A stretch of DNA of 10,129 bases, taken from the NCBI GenBank assembly GCA_035295705.1, contig DATGIN010000288.1, positions 1-10,129 on the forward strand, read 5' to 3'. The DNA is from Poindextera sp035295705 (lineage in GTDB: Bacteria > Pseudomonadota > Alphaproteobacteria > Caulobacterales > Caulobacteraceae). The notes under the pieces are model-generated. The model did not search any database and was not told the origin of the DNA. It saw only the letters and a program-made list of their open reading frames with translations. A program made the translations under genes and the position numbers. Within the stretch, counting starts at the first letter, position 1. Every line of letters begins with the position of its first letter. Below, one piece after another: positions 6,837-10,129 of this stretch.

Positions 6837-8012
6837 CTACACCGCCTCCAGCTGCTCGGCCGCCACGGTGGCGAACGCCCAGTCGAGCCAGGGCGTGAGC
6901 GCCTCGAGGTCCGAGGCCTCGACCGCGCCGCCGCACCAGATGCGAAGTCCCGGCGGCGCGTCGCGATAGCCGCCCGCGTCGAGCGCCACGCCCTCCTTCT
7001 CCAAGAGATCGGCGAGCTGCTTGGCGAACGCCGCCTGGCCGTCGGACGGCAGCCCCGTCACCCGCGGATCGACGATCTTCAGGCAGACGCTGGTGTTGGA
7101 GCGGGTTGCCGCATCCTCGGCCAGGAAGTCGACCCACCCGGTCTTCTCGACCCAGCGCGCCAGCACGGCGGTGTTCTCGTCCGCCCGGCGATAGAGGCCG
7201 TGCAGGCCGCCGATGGACGAGGCCCATTTAAGCGCATCGAGGTAGTCCTCGACGCAAAGCATCGAGGGTGTGTTGATGGTCGCGCCCTCGAAGACGTCGC
7301 GGTTCAGCTTCCCCTTCGAGACCATGCGGAAGATCTTCGGCAGGGGGCGCGGCGGGGCGTAGCTCTCCAGCCGCTCGACCGCGCGCGGCGAGAGGATCAG
7401 CATCCCGTGCGCGGCTTCGCCCCCCAGGACCTTCTGCCAGGAGAAGGTGACGGCATCGAGCTTGTCCCAGTCGAGCGGCTGCGCGAACGCGGCGCTGGTC
7501 GCGTCGCAGATCACGACCCCCGTGCGATCGGCGGCGATGAAATCGCCGTTCGGCACGCGCACGCCCGAGGTGGTGCCGTTCCAGGCGAAGACGACGTCGC
7601 AGTCGCTCCGCACGCGGCTGAGATCCGGCAGCTTGCCGTAGGGCGCGTCCAGCACCTCGACGGCCTCGAGCTTCAGCTGGTCCTTGATGTCGGTGGCCCA
7701 GTCCTTGGAGAAGCTCTCCCAGACCAGCACCTGCACCGGCTTGGGGCCCAGCATCGTCCACAGCGCCATCTCGACCGCACCGGTGTCGGACGCAGGCACG
7801 ATGCCGATCAGGAAGTCGTCAGGCGCCTCGAGCACCTCGCGGGTGCGGTCGATCGCCTCTTTCAGGCGCGCTTTGCCGACCTTCGAGCGGTGCGAGCGAC
7901 CGAGCGGCGCGGCGTGCAGATTCTCCAGCTTCCAGCCGGGGTGCTTGACCGTCGGTCCTGAGGAGAAGTGCGGGCGAGCCGGCCGCATGGCCGGCTTGGC
8001 GGGGGTATTCAT
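6837..8012 (-). CDS. serC: Phosphoserine aminotransferase
   Basis: SerC is a class V PLP aminotransferase that transfers the amino group of glutamate to 3-phosphohydroxypyruvate, giving O-phosphoserine. It may also act on the pyridoxine-pathway intermediate. The 391-residue protein starts with the conserved PHFSSGPTVKHPGW (14-27). It then shows AWNGTTSGVRVPNGDFI (143-159), VICDATSAAF (167-176) with the PLP-ring aspartate D170, and SWQKVLGGEAAHG (191-203), where K194 is the expected Schiff-base lysine. This form matches the alphaproteobacterial-type enzyme. The ATG at 8012 follows GGGAGA by about six bases, part of which lies in a leader hairpin. It is the first gene of the serC-serA unit. The phosphatase step (serB) is not in the window. 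Confidence 0.96.
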   Translation of the reverse strand: MNTPAKPAMRPARPHFSSGPTVKHPGWKLENLHAAPLGRSHRSKVGKARLKEAIDRTREVLEAPDDFLIGIVPASDTGAVEMALWTMLGPKPVQVLVWESFSKDWATDIKDQLKLEAVEVLDAPYGKLPDLSRVRSDCDVVFAWNGTTSGVRVPNGDFIAADRTGVVICDATSAAFAQPLDWDKLDAVTFSWQKVLGGEAAHGMLILSPRAVERLESYAPPRPLPKIFRMVSKGKLNRDVFEGATINTPSMLCVEDYLDALKWASSIGGLHGLYRRADENTAVLARWVEKTGWVDFLAEDAATRSNTSVCLKIVDPRVTGLPSDGQAAFAKQLADLLEKEGVALDAGGYRDAPPGLRIWCGGAVEASDLEALTPWLDWAFATVAAEQLEAV

Positions 8013-8100
8013 CGATGTCTCCCATCCTTGCAGATGGGCTGCGCCCCGTTGGGAGGGCGTGGCCCGAGGCGGTCTCTACACGAACCCCGCTTGCGCGCCA
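8013..8100 (-). promoter_or_regulatory. serC leader RNA, two hairpins, second overlaps the ribosome site
   Basis: Reading toward serC, the leader has the block GTGTAGAGACCGCCTCGGGC, then hairpin 1 with arms CGCCC and GGGCG (8059-8055 and 8046-8042). Hairpin 2 follows with arms CCCATC and GATGGG (8038-8033 and 8026-8021) around TGCAAG. The 3' arm of hairpin 2 contributes the first bases of the serC Shine-Dalgarno GGGAGA, so folding would limit translation. This position and shape fit the serC RNA motif described upstream of alphaproteobacterial serC genes, whose ligand or factor is unknown. The hairpins are seen directly. The motif assignment is from memory of the family, and its 5' boundary is approximate. 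Confidence 0.62.
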
Positions 8101-8131
8101 GTAAATTGTCCTGGGCGCGCCCGGAGATTGG

Positions 8132-8950
8132 CTAAGGAGGCGTGAGGCGAAGGCTGCTCTCGGCGACGGTGAGCGCCTGCCCGCGCAGGACCACCCGTTC
8201 GCCCTTCAGCTCGGTCTCGATGTCGCCGCCGCGGCCAGGATAGGCCTGGTGGAAGCGAACCCGCGGCCGGCCGAGCTTGTCGGCGAACAGCGGGGCGAGG
8301 ATGCAGTGCATCGAGCCGGTCGCGGGGTCTTCCGCTACGCCAGCACCGGGCGCGAAGAAGCGGTCGACCACATCGAAGGCTTGGCCGGGCCGGGCGAGCG
8401 CCGCGACGCCGACGTTCCCGCGCCTGGCCGCGGCGCTGGCGAGCGTGTGCAGCGCGCCGATGTCGGGCTTGAGCGCCCGGACGGCGGCTTCCGTCTCCAG
8501 GACGACGATCAGATAGTCCGCCGCCCAGACCTCCGCCGGCGCGGCGCCCAGCGCGTCGGTCAGGCCCGGCGGGGCGTCCACCCGGACCGGCGGCTGCGCC
8601 GGGAAATCCATCTCGAAGCCGCCTTCGCGCCTTCGAACGACGAGCGGCCCCGAGCGGGTGTCGAAGGTCAAGGCCTCCGCCGTCGAGCCTATCTCGGTAA
8701 AGAGCACGTGCGCCGCGGCAAGCGTGGCGTGGCCGCAGAGCGGCACTTCCAGCGCCGGCGTCATCCAGCGCAGGCCAAAGCGCGCCGGCTCGTCCGTCCT
8801 GAGCAGGAAGGCGGTTTCCGCCTGGTTGTTCTCCGCCGCCAGGGCCTGCATCCAGGCCGAATCGGGCCACGCCTCGAACGGCTCGACCACGCAGGCGGGG
8901 TTGCCCAGAAAGGCCTCGGCGGCGAAGGCGTCCACGGTCCACTGCCGCAT
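8132..8950 (-). CDS. PhzF-family isomerase/epimerase
   Basis: This 272-residue protein is a PhzF-type protein with two related beta-barrel halves. It opens with the typical VDAFAAEAFLGNPACVV (6-22). E45 in NNQAETAFL aligns in position with the catalytic glutamate of PhzF, which isomerises trans-2,3-dihydro-3-hydroxyanthranilate. H74 (VPLCGHATLAAAH) and D208 (EDPATGSMH) match the other PhzF active-site positions. Most family members outside phenazine clusters have unknown substrates, and no other phenazine gene is present here, so phenazine synthesis should not be inferred. The start is set by a one-base stop-start overlap (TAATG) with the acetyltransferase gene, implying coupled translation. 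It ends 119 bases before serC. Confidence 0.9.
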   Translation of the reverse strand: MRQWTVDAFAAEAFLGNPACVVEPFEAWPDSAWMQALAAENNQAETAFLLRTDEPARFGLRWMTPALEVPLCGHATLAAAHVLFTEIGSTAEALTFDTRSGPLVVRRREGGFEMDFPAQPPVRVDAPPGLTDALGAAPAEVWAADYLIVVLETEAAVRALKPDIGALHTLASAAARRGNVGVAALARPGQAFDVVDRFFAPGAGVAEDPATGSMHCILAPLFADKLGRPRVRFHQAYPGRGGDIETELKGERVVLRGQALTVAESSLRLTPP

Positions 8951-9546
8951 TAGGCAAACGCCTTGAGACGCGCCTCGAGGCGGTCTTGGACGGCGCGCCA
9001 CTCGCTGGCGATGACCGAGAAGTAGACGGAATCGCGCAGGCTCCCATCGGCCCGCACCATGTGGGCGCGGAAGACGCCTTCGCGCTGAGCGCCCAGCTTG
9101 GCGATCGCCGCCTGCGAGCGCGTGTTCAGGATGTCGGTCTTGAACTCGACGCGGTTGAAGCCGAGCGTCTCGAACGCATGGCGCATGAGCATGAGCTTGC
9201 AGGCGGGGTTGACGTACGTCCCCCAGACCGCGGGCGCGTACCAGGTCGCGCCGATCTCGAGGCGGCGTTGCTGGGGCTCGATCGCAAGGTAACGCGTCGA
9301 CCCGACCAGCACGTCGCCGACCGCGACCGCCCAGACCGCTTCGCGTCCTCCGGCGGCGGCCGCGAGCGAGCCCTCGAACCAACCGTCGAAGCCTGCGCCC
9401 AAGGCGGCGTAGGGCATGTGCGCCCAGATCTCCGGCGCCCGGGCGGCCGCGCGCAAGCCGGCGCGATGCGCTTCGGCAAGCGGCTCCAGCCGCACGTCGG
9501 CGCTGGCGAGCTCGATGGCGCGGACCGGGGCGTCGGCGCTCATCAT
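8950..9546 (-). CDS. GNAT acetyltransferase, RimJ/RimL-like
   Basis: This 198-residue protein resembles the Acetyltransf_3 (RimJ/RimL-like) group, which moves acetyl from acetyl-CoA to an amine. It has DVRLEPLAEAHRAGL (17-31), the strand VGSTRYLAIEPQQRRLEIGA (81-100), TWYAPAVWGTYVNPACKLML (101-120), and NRVEFKTDILNTRSQAAIAKLG (131-152), the usual C-terminal 'N..S..A...LG' CoA-side helix. It ends with RAHMVRADGSLRDSVYFSVI. The substrate (protein N-terminus, amino acid or antibiotic) cannot be told. The start at 9546 gives an ATGA overlap with the regulator's stop. ATG 9543 would start one residue later. The frame stays open upstream inside the regulator gene, but that part is a shadow. It sits between a DNA-binding protein and PhzF in a tightly coupled set. 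Confidence 0.88.
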   Translation of the reverse strand: MMSADAPVRAIELASADVRLEPLAEAHRAGLRAAARAPEIWAHMPYAALGAGFDGWFEGSLAAAAGGREAVWAVAVGDVLVGSTRYLAIEPQQRRLEIGATWYAPAVWGTYVNPACKLMLMRHAFETLGFNRVEFKTDILNTRSQAAIAKLGAQREGVFRAHMVRADGSLRDSVYFSVIASEWRAVQDRLEARLKAFA

Positions 9547-9986
9547 GCCGGTCTCAAGCGGCGTGAGAGCCAGCCGAGCAGCCCACGCCGCGGCGGCATG
9601 CTCCGCCGCCGGCTCTCGGCGGCGCAAGCGTCGATCGCCGTCAGGCGATAGCCCACGCGCGCAATGGTCTCGATGCAGAACGCGGGCTCCTGCGCCGCCA
9701 GCCGCCGCAGCTGCTGGATGCAGCGGTAGACGGCGTCCTCCCCGACGATCCGGCCCTTCCAGCAGCGCTCGATCAACTCCTCGCGCGAGACGACGCCGCC
9801 GTGGGCGGCCGTCAGCGCGACCAGCACCTGCATCACGCGCGGCTCGAGCCTGACGCGCCGGCCTTCGACCACAAGCTCTCGCCGCGAGGGGCGGATTTTC
9901 GCCGGTCCGAGCCGGATGTCGGGTTCGCGGGCCAGGTCGACGACCGACGCGGCCGGGCCGCCGGAAGCGACGTGCGCAAATGTCAT
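9543..9986 (-). CDS. Soluble winged-helix (OmpR/CadC-type DNA-binding domain) regulator
   Basis: This 147-residue protein consists almost entirely of a trans_reg_C winged-helix domain (about 26-116). VRLEPRVMQVLVALTAAHGG (46-64) is followed by VVSREELIERCWKGRIVGED and a likely recognition helix at 85-97 (AVYRCIQQLRRLA). The wing is IETIARVGYRLTA (105-117). No receiver domain precedes it. Unlike CadC/ToxR relatives it has no obvious membrane helix or sensor domain, ending in a basic tail with GLLGWLSRRLRPA. It is probably a cytoplasmic DNA-binding protein controlling itself and the coupled acetyltransferase-PhzF genes, or the divergent neighbour (inference). The start at 9986 precedes the recognisable domain by a short low-complexity lead. 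The Shine-Dalgarno is weak (GAG just upstream). Confidence 0.85.
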   Translation of the reverse strand: MTFAHVASGGPAASVVDLAREPDIRLGPAKIRPSRRELVVEGRRVRLEPRVMQVLVALTAAHGGVVSREELIERCWKGRIVGEDAVYRCIQQLRRLAAQEPAFCIETIARVGYRLTAIDACAAESRRRSMPPRRGLLGWLSRRLRPA

Positions 9987-10017
9987 CTCGATTGTCTCTA
10001 CTATGGTCCTACAATTC

Positions 10018-10039
10018 GTTTGAACTCTCTTAGTTTGAA
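10018..10039. repeat. Direct repeat GTTTGAA, 15-base period
   Basis: GTTTGAA occurs at 10018-10024 and again at 10033-10039, so the start-to-start distance is 15 bases. Both copies lie within the control region upstream of the winged-helix gene. OmpR-type domains commonly bind tandem direct repeats, usually nearer a 10-11-base period, so a binding-site role is possible but unproven. Confidence 0.35.
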
Positions 10040-10067
10040 TGCAACATTGATCGCGTCAATCGGAATA

Positions 10068-10082
10068 TTGTCACGGTGACAA
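10068..10082. promoter_or_regulatory. Perfect palindrome TTGTCAC-G-GTGACAA, candidate operator
   Basis: Two seven-base arms flank a single G, and the right arm ends directly before the ATG at 10083. The symmetry and length suit a dimeric repressor site. Alternatively it would form a hairpin in a transcript reading rightward. It is much less likely by chance than the short GC palindromes elsewhere in the window because it lies in AT-rich DNA. Confidence 0.45.
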
Positions 10083-10129
10083 ATGCAGGCGCAGGCTCAG
10101 TGGCGACCCAGGCTCGACGGCGACGGCTC
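10083..10129 (+). CDS. Possible start of a MocR/GntR-aminotransferase-type regulator (partial)
   Basis: An ATG at 10083 opens a frame without a stop to the right edge, giving MQAQAQWRPRLDGDG. The 'W.P.L....G' opening resembles the first residues of MocR-like proteins, a GntR winged helix fused to a PLP aminotransferase domain, before their 'PLYxQIADxI' helix. Only 15 full codons are visible and there is no Shine-Dalgarno between the palindrome and the ATG, so both the gene and its family are tentative. It would be divergent from the winged-helix operon. Confidence 0.3.
   Translation, partial: MQAQAQWRPRLDGDG

Larger units (their letters stand above)
9987..10082. promoter_or_regulatory. AT-rich divergent control region with several repeats
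   Basis: This block is markedly AT-rich compared with the rest of the window. It contains ATTGT (9991-9995) facing ACAAT (10011-10015), ATTGA (10046-10050) facing TCAAT (10056-10060), a GTTTGAA direct repeat, and the TTGTCAC palindrome listed separately. On the minus strand TTGACG (complement of 10052-10057) resembles a -35 element, and 17 bases later AAACTA is a poor -10. It most likely carries the promoter and operator(s) of the winged-helix operon and possibly of the divergent gene. Exact promoter positions are unsettled. Confidence 0.5.

Noticed and set aside
6832..7227. N-terminal extension of the serA frame to 7227
   Set aside because: The extra residues are a shadow of serC. The family N-terminus KVLISDKLSP begins right after ATG 6831.
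8132..8950. Phenazine biosynthesis inferred from the PhzF homologue
   Set aside because: No other phenazine gene is present, and PhzF-family proteins are common outside phenazine pathways.
9547..9627. Longer start for the acetyltransferase at 9627
   Set aside because: The extra 27 residues lie inside the regulator gene and look unrelated to the GNAT fold. The ATGA overlap at 9546 is the natural start.

Overview
The window is very GC-rich, densely packed bacterial chromosome. Short intergenic gaps, a serC-serA pair behind a structured leader of the alphaproteobacterial serC type, and the MetZ-like fragment at the left edge together suggest an alphaproteobacterium, perhaps Caulobacterales (Caulobacter/Phenylobacterium-like). 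That placement is inference from gene style, not from a marker gene. No rRNA, tRNA, CRISPR array, transposase or plasmid/phage hallmark was seen, and no stretch over 300 bases lacks a gene.

Left part (1-4715), accessory metabolism. A truncated minus-strand gene at the edge resembles the N-terminus of O-succinylhomoserine sulfhydrylase. Then comes an APH-fold phosphotransferase (+), convergent with a minus-strand pair: a PhyH-type Fe(II)/2-oxoglutarate oxygenase followed 13 bases later by an ornithine cyclodeaminase/mu-crystallin family protein. A 62-base divergent region separates the PhyH gene from a Rieske oxygenase alpha subunit (+), which is convergent with a GlcG/HbpS-family gene (-). 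The two non-haem iron oxygenases share one control region. With the OCD-like reductase and GlcG-like protein they could form an uncharacterised oxidative pathway, possibly for an N-alkylated or quaternary-ammonium compound. No reductase partner for the Rieske protein lies in the window.

Middle (4716-8131). A 150-base gap with no site I could identify precedes a small exported protein of unknown function (+). It converges on serA across a hairpin-rich 7-base gap. serC and serA (-) form the first two steps of the phosphorylated serine pathway and are separated by 5 bases. The serC leader holds two hairpins, the second overlapping the ribosome binding site.

Right part (8132-10129). Three tightly coupled minus-strand genes follow: a soluble winged-helix regulator of the OmpR/CadC DNA-binding type, a GNAT acetyltransferase (ATGA overlap) and a PhzF-family isomerase/epimerase (TAATG overlap). 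Upstream lies a conspicuously AT-rich block with inverted and direct repeats. At the far edge is a possible divergent gene whose first residues look like a MocR/GntR-aminotransferase regulator, with a perfect palindrome touching its start codon.
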